Notes: generated by a model from the letters alone, not told the origin. DNA of 64,000 bases from an uncultured Ruminococcus sp. (GCA_902799245.1 CADBZY010000005.1:1-64000), one strand, 5' to 3'; counted from the stretch's first letter, positions 8,324 through 17,978 are shown. A program made the numbers and translations.

Positions 8324-10105
8324 TTATTCACCAGTATCTGTTGGCGTGACAATATCGGACGGAGTAACAATCGGAGGAGCGGTAGTTGTTGTTGTGACAA
8401 ATGTGGAATTCACCTTACCTGGATTGCGAAGTACTGCTACTGTTCTGGGCGGAAGAGTAAGTACTCCGTTCACATAAAACACGGGCGAAGCCATCGGACG
8501 CATGTCAGGAACCTCATACTCGTATCCTTCCATATAGGCCTTAAATTGTTCCTGTTCGATGTAATCGTCGCCGATTACAAATCCGCTCAGTACACTGTAA
8601 TCACCGTAGCCTGCCGCTCTTACATCGACAGTCTTGGGTGTGCCGGTGATATTGGTAATGACCATGACTGCTGAATTGTCATATGCGCATGTATACGAGG
8701 AAATATTGTAATTGAGATCGGATGCGGAAACTACCTGTGCGCGCTGAATCTCGGGATTCATTTGTTTCAGCTTTATCAGTTTCCGATAGTGGTTGACGAG
8801 AGAGGTTTCATGCTCAAGCTGATCGAATACGCCATAATGCGGAGCTTCAACATAATTCGATCCCTTTGGCCGGAGAATTTTGACTTCGCTTTCCTGAGAT
8901 GACCATTTAATCGGTTGGCGTTTATCGGGATCATTGGCCCAGCCTTCCGTCATACCAATTTCCTCTCCGTAATAAATGAAGGGATTTCCCGGAAGCATCA
9001 TGTAAAGGCTTGCGGCGAGTTTCTTTTTTGCAGAACCCTTGAAATAGGTACCGCTGCGAGGTGTGTCGTGATTGGAGATGAACGGCGCATCTATGGCGTT
9101 AATATTCTGGTTGCGTATGTCGATGTTGAATTCCTCAAGATGAGTTCCGATCTTTTTACCGTTGCCGTTGTCTATATTGTGGAAAAGACCGGAGTAAGGT
9201 CCCATAAATGAGCAGTCAAAATTGAAGATGCTGTCCACACCGCTTTTATAATACTGGGCAATCATCCAGGGGCCGTCCCACACTTCCGCGACAAAATAAC
9301 AGTCGGATTTGACGGATTTACCGTAATCGACTATTTGGGCGAGTACGTCAATGCTGTCATTCATGGAGTTGGTGTAATAGCTTTTGCAGGCGTCCAGGCG
9401 GAATCCGTCAACGCCCTTATCAATCCAGAATTTCATAATAGCCTTAATTTCTGCCCATACGTCAGGATTATCGAAATTGAGGTCGGGCATATCTGGTGAA
9501 AATCTGGATTCGTAATAATACCCTTCTTCGTTTCCTGGAACAGCCGTATATCCGGGTGCGTTTCCTTCTTCGTCTAAGGTTTCAGGCTCCGTTGTGAAGT
9601 TGTAGTATGCCACATATTTGTTGTCCAGCTCTCCCTTGTTCAGTGCTTCGACCGCCTGGAGAAACCAGGGGTGCAGCTGAGAGGAATGGTTGACTACCAG
9701 ATCCAGTATGAGATGGATTCCGCGCTCGTGGAATTTCTTCAGCAATTCGTCGAAGTCATCCATCGTTCCGTAGCTTGGATCGATGTTGTAGTAATCTGTC
9801 ACGTCATATTTGTGATCCGATGGGGAAGGGAATATCGGCATGAACCAAACAGCGTCTATGCCGAGCGAATGTGAATCGTCCTGCCCCTTGGCAGCTTTCA
9901 GATAGTCAAGTTTTGACAGAACGCCCTGAAGGTCGCCTATCCCGTCTTCGTTGGAATCACTGAAGGAGCGCACATAAATCTCGTAGAAATTTCTGTAGTT
10001 GTCGTCGTAGACCTTTTTTTCGCCATTGCTTTCAGTGGAGCAGGAAGACATGATGGTCGCCAACATACTTATTGCCAGAAGTAAAGCGATTGCTTTTCTT
10101 AACAC
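8324..10105 (-). CDS. Surface-anchored GH13 alpha-amylase lipoprotein
   Basis: A 593-residue lipoprotein (Cys22 in MSSC) of glycoside hydrolase family 13. The four conserved motifs are present: DLVVNH (135-140), GFRLDA with nucleophile Asp238, AEVWD with acid Glu274, and SNHD with Asp347. It resembles the SusA/neopullulanase-like amylases that cut starch or maltodextrin outside the cell. The C-terminal tail is rich in Thr and Pro, a likely linker. The GTG start at 10105 has GAGAGGTG 7 bases upstream. No dedicated sugar transporter lies next to it. Confidence 0.87.
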   Translation of the reverse strand: MLRKAIALLLAISMLATIMSSCSTESNGEKKVYDDNYRNFYEIYVRSFSDSNEDGIGDLQGVLSKLDYLKAAKGQDDSHSLGIDAVWFMPIFPSPSDHKYDVTDYYNIDPSYGTMDDFDELLKKFHERGIHLILDLVVNHSSQLHPWFLQAVEALNKGELDNKYVAYYNFTTEPETLDEEGNAPGYTAVPGNEEGYYYESRFSPDMPDLNFDNPDVWAEIKAIMKFWIDKGVDGFRLDACKSYYTNSMNDSIDVLAQIVDYGKSVKSDCYFVAEVWDGPWMIAQYYKSGVDSIFNFDCSFMGPYSGLFHNIDNGNGKKIGTHLEEFNIDIRNQNINAIDAPFISNHDTPRSGTYFKGSAKKKLAASLYMMLPGNPFIYYGEEIGMTEGWANDPDKRQPIKWSSQESEVKILRPKGSNYVEAPHYGVFDQLEHETSLVNHYRKLIKLKQMNPEIQRAQVVSASDLNYNISSYTCAYDNSAVMVITNITGTPKTVDVRAAGYGDYSVLSGFVIGDDYIEQEQFKAYMEGYEYEVPDMRPMASPVFYVNGVLTLPPRTVAVLRNPGKVNSTFVTTTTTAPPIVTPSDIVTPTDTGE

Positions 10106-10145
10106 GGAAATACACCTCTCAGAATATTCATAGTAATTTAACACT

Positions 10146-10174
10146 ATTATACAATTATTATAATAAAATGTCAA
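10146..10174 (-). promoter_or_regulatory. Promoter of the alpha-amylase gene
   Basis: On the minus strand, TTGACA (10169-10174) and TATAAT (10146-10151) are exactly 17 bases apart, a full consensus promoter. The transcript would begin about 35 bases before the GTG start. The divergent dehydrogenase gene begins only 59 bases further on. Confidence 0.75.
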
Positions 10175-10232
10175 TTAAAAAGTTCTTATTTCGATAATTA
10201 ATTTGTGTATTATTCATAACAGGTGGTCTATC

Positions 10233-11060
10233 ATGAGCGTTAAGAGAAATTTTGGCTTAAAAGGTAGAAATGTGATTGTGACCGGAGCCTCTGGCGGATT
10301 GGGCAGGGAATTGACGTTGCTTTTGATACGAAGGTATGGCTGCCGTGTGCTTGGTGTGGCGAGGAACGAACAGAAATTGCTGTGGGTCAGAACGGAACTC
10401 GGTGAGCTTTCCGATCATTTTGAGTACATCGCTATGGACGTCTCCCACCGTGAGTGCTGGGAACAGCTTGCGCGATATGTCAGCATGGGGAGATTTAAAG
10501 CCGACGTGCTTATCAACAACGCGGGGATGCTTCCGAGATTTGCAAAGTTTGGAGAGTATTCGCAGGACGAAATCGAGCAATGTCTTTCGCTTGATCAGGA
10601 TTCCGTGATATGGGCTGCGGAAGAATTCATTCCGATATTCGAAAAAAAGACAGGGTGTTCGATTATAAACGTGGCCAGTGCTGACGCGCTCTGTCCGCTG
10701 GCCGGCACATCGGTCTATTCGGCTGCCAAATCGGCCGTTCGTGCGTTTTCGGAGGCACTGCGGGAGGAATACCGTGGAAAAATCTATATTCCGTCTGTCT
10801 GTCCCGGCTTTATCCGCACCGAAATCATGAAAGGACAGGGGCGAAGCGTCAGTCCACTGATAGGCTATTTCAGTATGCCTGCAGAAAAAGCGGCGCGTGT
10901 ACTGCTTCGCAGAGCCAATGCGGGCAGAAGCAGGATTGTGTTCGGCTTGGACGCGCATTTTATGTCGGCGGCATATATAATAGCACCGGTGCTGTCACTG
11001 CGATTCTTCAAGTGGATATTCAAAGTGTCTGGGCTGGAGATGTTCAGGGATATTTTTTGA
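10233..11060 (+). CDS. Short-chain dehydrogenase/reductase
   Basis: A 275-residue classical SDR with the nucleotide-binding TGASGGLG near residue 18, NNAG, catalytic Ser in INVASAD and Tyr/Lys in YSAAK. It should be an NAD(P)-dependent oxidoreductase; the substrate is unknown. The C-terminal 40 residues are hydrophobic (AAYIIAPVLSLRFFKWI), suggesting contact with the membrane. The ATG at 10233 has AGGTGG 6 bases upstream. It is followed by a strong terminator. Confidence 0.85.
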   Translation: MSVKRNFGLKGRNVIVTGASGGLGRELTLLLIRRYGCRVLGVARNEQKLLWVRTELGELSDHFEYIAMDVSHRECWEQLARYVSMGRFKADVLINNAGMLPRFAKFGEYSQDEIEQCLSLDQDSVIWAAEEFIPIFEKKTGCSIINVASADALCPLAGTSVYSAAKSAVRAFSEALREEYRGKIYIPSVCPGFIRTEIMKGQGRSVSPLIGYFSMPAEKAARVLLRRANAGRSRIVFGLDAHFMSAAYIIAPVLSLRFFKWIFKVSGLEMFRDIF

Positions 11061-11072
11061 TAATCTAATTCA

Positions 11073-11110
11073 AAAAGGACACACATAGAACGGTTTCCTG
11101 TGTGTCCTTT
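11073..11110. terminator. Bidirectional terminator
   Basis: AAAGGACACACA pairs perfectly with TGTGTGTCCTTT across a 13-base loop, with A-runs and T-runs on each side. It lies between the convergent SDR and TSCPD genes. Confidence 0.75.
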
Positions 11111-11120
11111 AAATGAAATA

Positions 11121-11381
11121 CTATGCTGTATGGGTGTCATTGTAAGCCTGACGTACCGCTTTGGCAAGCTGGTCTGCGCAGGATGTGGGCTTTCTGCCGC
11201 ATGTGTTACCGCTGAGCGCGTTCTCAATCTGGTCTACCGTCCAGCCGTTGACTAGCTTCGAAACAGCCTTTAAATTGCCGTTGCAGCCGCCGGTGAATCT
11301 GATGTCTTTTATGACTTCTCCGTCAATGTCAAATTCGATTTTAATGGGACATACGCCTCTGGGTGTGTATGAGTAATACAT
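11121..11381 (-). CDS. TSCPD-domain protein (TIGR03905-like)
   Basis: An 86-residue protein with four cysteines in a TSCPD pattern: GVCPIKIEFD, GGCNGNLKAV, GNTCGRKPTSCADQLA. The domain is related to a zinc-binding module at the C terminus of vitamin B12-dependent ribonucleotide reductases, and this stand-alone version is common in anaerobic Firmicutes. Its role is not established. The ATG at 11381 follows GAGGAG; upstream in-frame codons lack a ribosome-binding site. Confidence 0.82.
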   Translation of the reverse strand: MYYSYTPRGVCPIKIEFDIDGEVIKDIRFTGGCNGNLKAVSKLVNGWTVDQIENALSGNTCGRKPTSCADQLAKAVRQAYNDTHTA

Positions 11382-11538
11382 AATAACAGCTCCTCGATTT
11401 TTGATTTCTTTCCAATTATAGTATATTATCTGTCGATTATCAATGGATACACCGCGTATATTTTTGAACTTTGTGTTAAATTGAATCCTTAAAAAAACAT
11501 TAAAATCCCGCAAATCTCTTTTCATCGGGGGTATTGTG

Positions 11539-11547
11539 TGATATAAT
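11539..11547 (+). promoter_or_regulatory. Extended -10 promoter of era
   Basis: TGATATAAT (11539-11547) fits an extended -10 element (TGn-TATAAT). Only a weak -35 is seen 17 bases upstream. The era start lies about 40 bases downstream. Confidence 0.5.
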
Positions 11548-11588
11548 GATATTCAAAGAACAGTTTAAATATTTTGGAGTTGAATGGA

Positions 11589-12512
11589 TTGGATAACAAC
11601 ATCATTAAGACGAAATCGGCGTTTGTCGCCATTGTCGGCAAGCCGAATGTCGGCAAGTCATCGCTGCTCAACCGTTTGCTCGGAGAGAAAATTGCCATCG
11701 TTTCCGCAAAGCCGCAGACCACCCGCAGCAAGATCATGGGCGTGATGAACGCGGGCGAATCCGGTGAAACACAGCTTGTATTCACCGATACCCCCGGAAT
11801 GCACAAGCCCAAGAACAAGTTAGGGGATTACATGGTCAAGACAATAGTCGACAGCATAGGCGACGTCGATCTGTGTCTGATGGTGGTGGAAGAAAGCGGC
11901 AAGCTTCATGAAGCGGAGCTTGAATTGATCGAGAAATTCAAGAAGCTGGACATGCCCGTAGTGCTTGCCATCAATAAAATAGACAGACTGAGCGACAAGA
12001 CCAAGCTGCTCGAACGGATTTCTCAGTTTGCGGAGCTTTACGATTTTGCCGGAATCATTCCCATCAGCGCGCAGGAGGGCGAAGGGGTAGAGCAGCTCAT
12101 CGAAAAGCTGTGTGAAATGGCGGAAGAAGGCCCGCACTTCTTTGACGACGACACGCTCACCGATCAGCCGGAGAGAGTGATAGCCGCCGAGATCATACGG
12201 GAAAAAATGCTCCGTCTGCTCAGCGACGAGGTGCCTCACGGAACAGCCGTGGAGATAGAAAAAATGCGCGAGCGTCCCGATGGCGGCATTATGGACATAG
12301 AGGCCACCGTCTACTGCGAGAAGGAGTCCCACAAGGGTATTATTATTGGCAAAGGCGGCGCCATGCTCAAAAAGATAGGCAGCTATGCCCGTGAAGACCT
12401 TGAAAAATTCCTCGAAATCAAAATCAATTTAAAGCTGTGGGTCAAGGTCACTCCCGACTGGCGCAACAAGGCAGGAGGACTCAAACGCTTCGGCTATGTG
12501 GAGGAAAAATAA
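11589..12512 (+). CDS. era: GTPase Era
   Basis: A 307-residue Era GTPase: G1 GKPNVGKS, TTR for G2, DTPG for G3, NKID for G4 and a SAQEG G5, then a C-terminal KH RNA-binding domain with GKGGAMLKKIG. Era binds the 3' end of 16S rRNA and helps mature the small subunit. The usual length is about 300. I place the start at a TTG (11589) 9 bases after GGAG; two upstream TTGs are possible. It heads an era - YqzL-like - recO order as in Bacillus. Confidence 0.93.
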   Translation: MDNNIIKTKSAFVAIVGKPNVGKSSLLNRLLGEKIAIVSAKPQTTRSKIMGVMNAGESGETQLVFTDTPGMHKPKNKLGDYMVKTIVDSIGDVDLCLMVVEESGKLHEAELELIEKFKKLDMPVVLAINKIDRLSDKTKLLERISQFAELYDFAGIIPISAQEGEGVEQLIEKLCEMAEEGPHFFDDDTLTDQPERVIAAEIIREKMLRLLSDEVPHGTAVEIEKMRERPDGGIMDIEATVYCEKESHKGIIIGKGGAMLKKIGSYAREDLEKFLEIKINLKLWVKVTPDWRNKAGGLKRFGYVEEK

Positions 12513-12673
12513 GCCTGTCACTTTCCACGTGATTCAATAATTTTTTGTAAACAATGCTGCCCTGCGCCCATGTTTATTCATATTCTGTCAATGATAGTAA
12601 TGAGCAGCCGTTTGCGGCATAGTGATTCGCAAAGACTGCTACATGAAATAAATAAACGGGTGATCCAAAGAAT

Positions 12674-12880
12674 ATGGACAGCAGGGAAGCGTGGGAAAAA
12701 TTCATTGAGACCGGCAGGGTGGATTATTATCTTCTCAGCCGGGGAATAGATGTATATGAACAGGGATATGTAAAGCGTCCGCAGCAGGCGCTGGATTCAA
12801 CTGCGGAACAGGAAACCGGAGGGGATGTACATGAATCTGACGGTTTCGGGAATAGTGCTGAAGGTCAGCCAATCGGGTGA
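12674..12880 (+). CDS. YqzL-like small protein overlapping recO
   Basis: A 68-residue reading frame whose first 25 residues carry a W-x2-F-x2-TG-x-VD-x-YLL pattern (AWEKFIETGRVDYYLL), matching the short YqzL proteins found between era and recO in Bacilli. Function is unknown. The ribosome-binding site is weak. The last 50 bases overlap the start of recO in another frame, so its C-terminal tail (after about residue 52) may simply be extension past the conserved core. Confidence 0.6.
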   Translation: MDSREAWEKFIETGRVDYYLLSRGIDVYEQGYVKRPQQALDSTAEQETGGDVHESDGFGNSAEGQPIG

Positions 12881-13574
12881 CAGCGACAGATTCTGCACGA
12901 TCCTGACCGACACTCATGGCGTTATCAGTGCCTTTGCAAGAGGCGCGAAGAACATGAAAAACAAGAATTCCACGGCGACGGCTCAGTTTGTCTACGGCAG
13001 CTATGAGCTGTTTCGCCGCGGGGATCGTTACATTATCGACGAATCGCAGTATGAGGAACTGTACACCGGACTGCGGGAGGACATACTGAGGTTGTCGGTG
13101 GCGCAGTATCTCTGTCAGCTGACGATGGAGCTTGTACCCGGTGAGCAGCCCGCGGCCGAATACCTTTCATTGATGCGCGCGGCGCTGTGGTACCTTTCTG
13201 AGAACAACCGACTGCCGTTACTTGTCAAGGCAGCGGCGGAAATGCGTATGCTGAGCATGGCGGGCTATATGCCCGATCTTGTGATGTGCCGCGAATGCGG
13301 CGCCTACGAGCACGATCTGATGTACTTCATTCCCTCGACCGGTCAGATCTGCTGCGGCCATTGCGGCGTGAAGAGCGGCGAATACCCCGTCAAACTTGGC
13401 AGGGGAGCCATGACGGCGATGCGCCATTCGGTTTATGCCGATCTCAAAAAGCTCTTTGCCTTTTCGCTGCAGGAGGAGAGTCTCCAACAGTTTTCCCAGG
13501 CGGCGGAGGCATTTACATTATCTAAAATAGAAAAGAACCTTACGACACTTGCATTTTTGCATACAATGATGTAG
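12831..13574 (+). CDS. recO: DNA repair protein RecO
   Basis: A 247-residue RecO. The N-terminal OB-fold is visible (VSGIVLKVSQSGDSDRFCTILT, then AFARGAKNMKN), followed by a helical domain and a zinc-binding CxxC...CxxC cluster (CRECGAYEHD and CCGHC). RecO loads RecA onto single-stranded DNA coated with SSB in the RecFOR pathway. The ATG at 12831 has GGAGGGG 6 bases upstream; another ATG at 12825 abuts that site. It overlaps the YqzL-like frame by 50 bases. Confidence 0.9.
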   Translation: MNLTVSGIVLKVSQSGDSDRFCTILTDTHGVISAFARGAKNMKNKNSTATAQFVYGSYELFRRGDRYIIDESQYEELYTGLREDILRLSVAQYLCQLTMELVPGEQPAAEYLSLMRAALWYLSENNRLPLLVKAAAEMRMLSMAGYMPDLVMCRECGAYEHDLMYFIPSTGQICCGHCGVKSGEYPVKLGRGAMTAMRHSVYADLKKLFAFSLQEESLQQFSQAAEAFTLSKIEKNLTTLAFLHTMM

Positions 13575-13599
13575 AATAGGCTTAAGGAAACTGTAACGA

Positions 13600-14382
13600 A
13601 TGATGATGACATACGAAAAAATACTACGCATGGCGATGGAGCAGTCGGCCGTTGATCTGAGCTGCGAGGCGGAGGATTTTTGTTCTGACGGGAACAAAGT
13701 GGTGATCTCACGCAGAAATGAAAATGCCCACAAATACCTTGAGCTGCCGTTTTTCTGCCAGCTGGTTTCATACGGAAATAATGTGGTTGCTTCGGTGAAT
13801 GAAGCATTTGTACCGTTTGCAGGGGATTACATAAACAGATACGGAACGGTGGGATGCTTTGAAACGCCTGCCATTCTCGCTCTGAACGACGAGCTTATGA
13901 AGTACGGCTATAAGGTCTGCTTCATGGCGCGGTATTATCTTCCGGTGCCTTCGCTGATGGATGTGCATGACTGTCCGTATGAGCTGAAGGTCATGGAAAA
14001 GCGCGAATTTGAAAAATACTACCTTCCGCAGTTCGGCAACGCGATTTGCGCAAAGAACAGCGAACGCGACGTGATAGCCGTAGGTGCGTTTGACGGAAGC
14101 GAACTGGTCGGATTGGCGGGAGCTTCCGCCGACTGCGAAAGCATGTGGCAGATAGGCGTGGACGTGCTACCTGCATACCGCAGAAACGGCATTGCCTCTG
14201 CGATTACATCAAGACTTGCATGTGAAATCATGAAGGCGGGTAAGGCGCCGTTTTACTGCGCGGCCTGGTCCAACGTCCGATCGGCGAGAAACGTGGTCAA
14301 ATGCGGATTCCGCCCGGCTTGGGTCGAGCTGACCGCAAAGAGCATTGATTTTGTCAATAAAATGTATACAACGAAAGAGTAA
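13600..14382 (+). CDS. GNAT-family N-acetyltransferase
   Basis: A 260-residue protein with a GNAT domain in the C-terminal half: AVGAFDGSELVGLAGASAD, then the acetyl-CoA-binding VLPAYRRNGIASAIT (R/Q-x-x-G-x-A pattern), and SARNVVKCGFRPAW. The N-terminal 110 residues are not recognised. The acyl acceptor is unknown. It sits between recO and mutS2 with small gaps, likely in one transcript. Three ATG codons in a row occur at the start. Confidence 0.8.
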   Translation: MMMTYEKILRMAMEQSAVDLSCEAEDFCSDGNKVVISRRNENAHKYLELPFFCQLVSYGNNVVASVNEAFVPFAGDYINRYGTVGCFETPAILALNDELMKYGYKVCFMARYYLPVPSLMDVHDCPYELKVMEKREFEKYYLPQFGNAICAKNSERDVIAVGAFDGSELVGLAGASADCESMWQIGVDVLPAYRRNGIASAITSRLACEIMKAGKAPFYCAAWSNVRSARNVVKCGFRPAWVELTAKSIDFVNKMYTTKE

Positions 14383-14391
14383 CGGAGATAT

Positions 14392-16785
14392 ATGGAAAAC
14401 CAAACAAACAGAGATTACAGAGTGCTGGAACTCGGCAAGGTGCTGGAGATGCTTGCGGCCAAATGCTCCTGCGCCGATACGGCTGACGAAGCGCTCAGGA
14501 TTCAGCCGCAGACCGACCTCAATCAGGTTCACGAAATGCTGCAGCAGACCTCCGACGCGTACATGCTGGCAGGCAGGTTCGGAACGCCCGGCTTTGCCGG
14601 AGCGCCGAATATTTCCAACGCCCTCAGAAGGGCGCAGTCGGGTGCGGTTCTCTCAATGGGCGAACTGCTGCGGATCGCCTCGGTCATGCGCACCATACGA
14701 ACGCTGCGCGACTGGCGCAGCCATTGCGAGGGGGTGTCCACCTCGCTGGACGGACTGTTCATGACGCTTGCGTCCAACAACCGTCTGGAGGAAAAAATCG
14801 TCACCTCCATCGACAGTCCCGACGAAATGAACGACCGCGCATCCGCAGAGTTATATGACATACGCCGCAAAATAAAGAACGCAGAAGTCCGCGTGCGCGA
14901 ACAGCTTGACAAGATGATCCGTTCAGCTACCTATCAGAAGTACCTCCAGGAAGCGCTTGTCACCATTCGCGACGGACGATTTGTGGTGCCGGTCAAGGCG
15001 GAATACCGCAGTCAGGTGGCCGGTCTGGTGCATGATACATCGTCATCCGGCGCGACGGTTTTCATTGAGCCTATGGGTGTGGTGGAAACCAATAACGATA
15101 TTAAGCTCCTGAAGGGCAGGGAACAAGAGGAAATTGAGCGGATTCTCACGGCGCTTTCCGGAGAATGCGGCGACAACGCGGATATGCTTATCGCGAGCTA
15201 TCACAATATGATTGCGCTTGATCTTCTTTTTGCCAAGGCGAATCTCGCCTATGACATGGACTGCTCCCTTCCCGTGGTGACGGCGGACGGAGTGATCGAC
15301 CTCAAAAAGGCGCGTCATCCGCTGATTCATAAAAAGAAGGTTGTCCCTTCTGACATCCGTTTAGGCGGAGATTTTGACACGCTGATGATTACTGGCCCCA
15401 ACACGGGCGGCAAGACAGTCACGTTAAAAACATTGGGCCTTCTTACAGCTATGACCATGTGCGGGCTTATGATTCCGGCGGGTGCCAACAGCCGAATTTC
15501 GGTTTTTGACAATATTCTTGCCGACATCGGAGACGAGCAGTCGATTGAGCAGTCGTTGTCCACCTTCTCGGCGCACATGACAAATATCATACGCATCATC
15601 AACGCAACCGGAGAACATTCCCTTGTGCTGCTCGACGAGCTTGGCGCGGGAACCGATCCCATCGAGGGTGCGGCGCTGGCCGAATCCATTATCGAAACGC
15701 TGAGAAACAAGGGTGCGAAGATTGCAGCCACTACCCATTACGCGGAGCTTAAGAGCTATGCGCTCACTACTCTGGGAGTGGAGAACGGCAGCTGTGAATT
15801 TGACGTGGAGACGCTTCGTCCGACCTACAAGCTGCTCATCGGCTTGCCGGGACGCTCCAATGCCTTTGCGATATGCGCTCATCTTGGAATGCCGGAGGAA
15901 GTGGTGGAACGCGCACAGACTTTCGTTTCGGGGGACAATACCCGTGTAGAGGACGTTGTGGCTCAGCTTGACAGCTCCCGGCAGGAGATGGAGCGTAGGC
16001 TTGAAGAGGCGGAAAAAATCCGCACGGAATCCGAGACTTTGAAAACAGAAATGCTCGAAAAAGAGCAACAGTTAGAGCAGCAGAAACGCGATGAAATAGC
16101 AAGCGCCCGACGTGAAGCGGAACGCATAGTATCTCAGGCGCGACGCGAAGTGGATGATCTGCTGAAAGAAATTGACCGGCTGCGCAAGGACTATGAATCG
16201 GCAAAAATTGCGGCTCTGAACGGAGAAGCCAAGGCAAGTCTGCGCGCGAGAATGCGAAGGATAGAGGATTCTGTCAATCCCGTCGAGAACCGTTCCAACG
16301 AGGGCTATGTCCTTCCGCGTGCGCTGAAGATAGGGGACACCGTGGAGGTCTTCGGTCTGAATGAGCGCGGCACGGTGCTGCGGCTGCCGGATAAATCCGG
16401 CAATGTCGAGGTGCAGATGGGAATCATCAAATCCCGCGTCAAGATCGGCGAGCTTCGTCTGGTGGAGGAAAGCAAGGTGACGCTCAACGGTCAGAAACGC
16501 CAGCAGAAGGGAAGTACGACCCGTTCCATCGATACCAGGAAGGTACAGACCGAGGTGGATGTGAGAGGCTGCACCGTGGAGGAAGGAATATTAGAGGTTG
16601 ACCGCGTGATAGATCACGCGGTCGTGATGAAGTTAGGCGAGGTCAGAGTGATTCACGGCAAGGGAACCGGCGCTCTCCGTGCGGGACTACATCAGCATTT
16701 CAGAAAGCACCCGAATGTCAAGTCTTTCCGGCTCGGTGTTTACGGCGAGGGCGAAACCGGCGTCACCATTTTGGAACTGAAATAA
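14392..16785 (+). CDS. mutS2: MutS2 ATPase/endonuclease
   Basis: A 797-residue MutS2: MutS core without the mismatch-recognition domain, Walker A GPNTGGKT near residue 334, Walker B LVLLDELGAGTDP, a His switch in TTHYAELK, a long coiled coil (about residues 520-610) and a C-terminal Smr domain with DVRG and HGKGTGALR. In Firmicutes MutS2 limits homologous recombination and acts on collided ribosomes through its Smr domain. All key residues look intact. It starts 10 bases after the GNAT gene. Confidence 0.95.
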   Translation: MENQTNRDYRVLELGKVLEMLAAKCSCADTADEALRIQPQTDLNQVHEMLQQTSDAYMLAGRFGTPGFAGAPNISNALRRAQSGAVLSMGELLRIASVMRTIRTLRDWRSHCEGVSTSLDGLFMTLASNNRLEEKIVTSIDSPDEMNDRASAELYDIRRKIKNAEVRVREQLDKMIRSATYQKYLQEALVTIRDGRFVVPVKAEYRSQVAGLVHDTSSSGATVFIEPMGVVETNNDIKLLKGREQEEIERILTALSGECGDNADMLIASYHNMIALDLLFAKANLAYDMDCSLPVVTADGVIDLKKARHPLIHKKKVVPSDIRLGGDFDTLMITGPNTGGKTVTLKTLGLLTAMTMCGLMIPAGANSRISVFDNILADIGDEQSIEQSLSTFSAHMTNIIRIINATGEHSLVLLDELGAGTDPIEGAALAESIIETLRNKGAKIAATTHYAELKSYALTTLGVENGSCEFDVETLRPTYKLLIGLPGRSNAFAICAHLGMPEEVVERAQTFVSGDNTRVEDVVAQLDSSRQEMERRLEEAEKIRTESETLKTEMLEKEQQLEQQKRDEIASARREAERIVSQARREVDDLLKEIDRLRKDYESAKIAALNGEAKASLRARMRRIEDSVNPVENRSNEGYVLPRALKIGDTVEVFGLNERGTVLRLPDKSGNVEVQMGIIKSRVKIGELRLVEESKVTLNGQKRQQKGSTTRSIDTRKVQTEVDVRGCTVEEGILEVDRVIDHAVVMKLGEVRVIHGKGTGALRAGLHQHFRKHPNVKSFRLGVYGEGETGVTILELK

Positions 16786-16874
16786 ATCAACGCAATCATT
16801 TGCTGCGGCATATGCTCTGCCGGCGGCAGATAAAATATTCTTTATCAATTCTTTTTAAGAAGGAGAAATGAAAA

Positions 16875-17834
16875 ATGGAAGAAGAAAAAACATTAGCGAT
16901 CCCGCTTGGCGGCAGCACGGCAGAAGGGGAAAAGGTGCATCCTACGTCAGGACCTGTGGAATCGGCGGCGTCTGGCGCTTCTGAATCCAGACAGAAGTCC
17001 GCAAAGTCCATTGTGCGTTCCGGTGGGGATGAAACCCTTGATGTGAGCGGAGGCTCTGTTCTCCCAGGCGAGCCAAAAAAGCCGGGCGTTGTAGGTCGGA
17101 TATTCAAAACGCTGGGCGCGCTGATCATTTTCCTGCTGGTGGTGGCGGTCATCGGAGGAGCGATACTGTTTTTCCTTTCCACAAGAGATGAAATGCCGTC
17201 TGCTCCCGAAATCAAAACCGATATGACGACAGTTGCGACTGATTCGGCCTGGGAGGCTTTGAAGGATAAGGAAATCAGGCTCAATTCTGACGAGATCAAT
17301 CTTTTCTTTTCAACGATAAAAGAAAAATCCGCTGAAAAGGCGGCGGAGCACGGAATCGAGATAACGGATCTGTTCTCGGTGATTGCAGGCGATAAAGCTA
17401 CGATCTACTCCCGTATCAAGTATAAAGGCATTTCATGGCCGGTAAAGATTATCGCCAAGCTGAGCTTTGACGACCCGAACATAATTATCTCCGTGGAAAA
17501 GGCATACCTCGGCAAGATTACGCTTCCTTCCGAGAACATAATGGAGTTTGTCGGCGACAACATTGTCAACGACAATATTTCCGTACACAATGGCATGATC
17601 TATTATGACACGACCCAGTTCAACGACCAGATCACCGAAGTGACTATCAAGCAGCTCGGTCTGGAGGTAGATGATTCCAACCCGGAAGAAAAGAGCTGGT
17701 GGCAGAAGGTCAAGGATTGGTTCAAGGAAAAGACGGCCAGTTTGGTGAGCGATGTGATTCATGACCTTAGGTTTAAAAATGTCACAATTATTGACAACGA
17801 AATAGTGATTACGGTTTCCTATGCCGAGGAGTAA
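16875..17834 (+). CDS. Single-span membrane protein with extracellular domain, unknown
   Basis: A 319-residue protein with a low-complexity N-terminal 75 residues, one transmembrane helix at about 79-104 (TLGALIIFLLVVAVIGGAIL), and an external domain of about 215 residues. The outer domain has alternating strands and resembles the general layout of DUF2140/YpmS proteins (SDEINLFF, KISLP-like turns, VHNGMIYYDTTQFN), but I cannot assign it firmly. SD AAGGAG precedes the ATG. A strong terminator follows, so it ends the era-mutS2 run. Confidence 0.7.
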   Translation: MEEEKTLAIPLGGSTAEGEKVHPTSGPVESAASGASESRQKSAKSIVRSGGDETLDVSGGSVLPGEPKKPGVVGRIFKTLGALIIFLLVVAVIGGAILFFLSTRDEMPSAPEIKTDMTTVATDSAWEALKDKEIRLNSDEINLFFSTIKEKSAEKAAEHGIEITDLFSVIAGDKATIYSRIKYKGISWPVKIIAKLSFDDPNIIISVEKAYLGKITLPSENIMEFVGDNIVNDNISVHNGMIYYDTTQFNDQITEVTIKQLGLEVDDSNPEEKSWWQKVKDWFKEKTASLVSDVIHDLRFKNVTIIDNEIVITVSYAEE

Positions 17835-17870
17835 AGCGCAGGAATCGGCGTAAATTGCAAGAAGTAAATC

Positions 17871-17920
17871 AAAAAGAATCCGGTGAACCATCATGTCTGA
17901 TGTATGCCGGATTCTTTTTT
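17871..17920 (+). terminator. Strong rho-independent terminator
   Basis: AAAAGAATCCGG pairs with CCGGATTCTTTT across a 23-base loop, and the T-run extends to 17920. It closes the plus-strand run that starts at era. Confidence 0.8.
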
Positions 17921-17931
17921 GTAAATGAAAT

Positions 17932-17971
17932 AAAAAAAGGCGGCGCTTCCCGATGGGGAAAAGCTGCCGCC
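17932..17971 (-). terminator. Terminator of the CofE-like gene
   Basis: On the minus strand GGCGGCAGCTT pairs with AAGCGCCGCC (one bulge), followed by seven T. It lies just after the stop codon at 17979. Confidence 0.75.
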
Positions 17972-17978
17972 GATGTTA

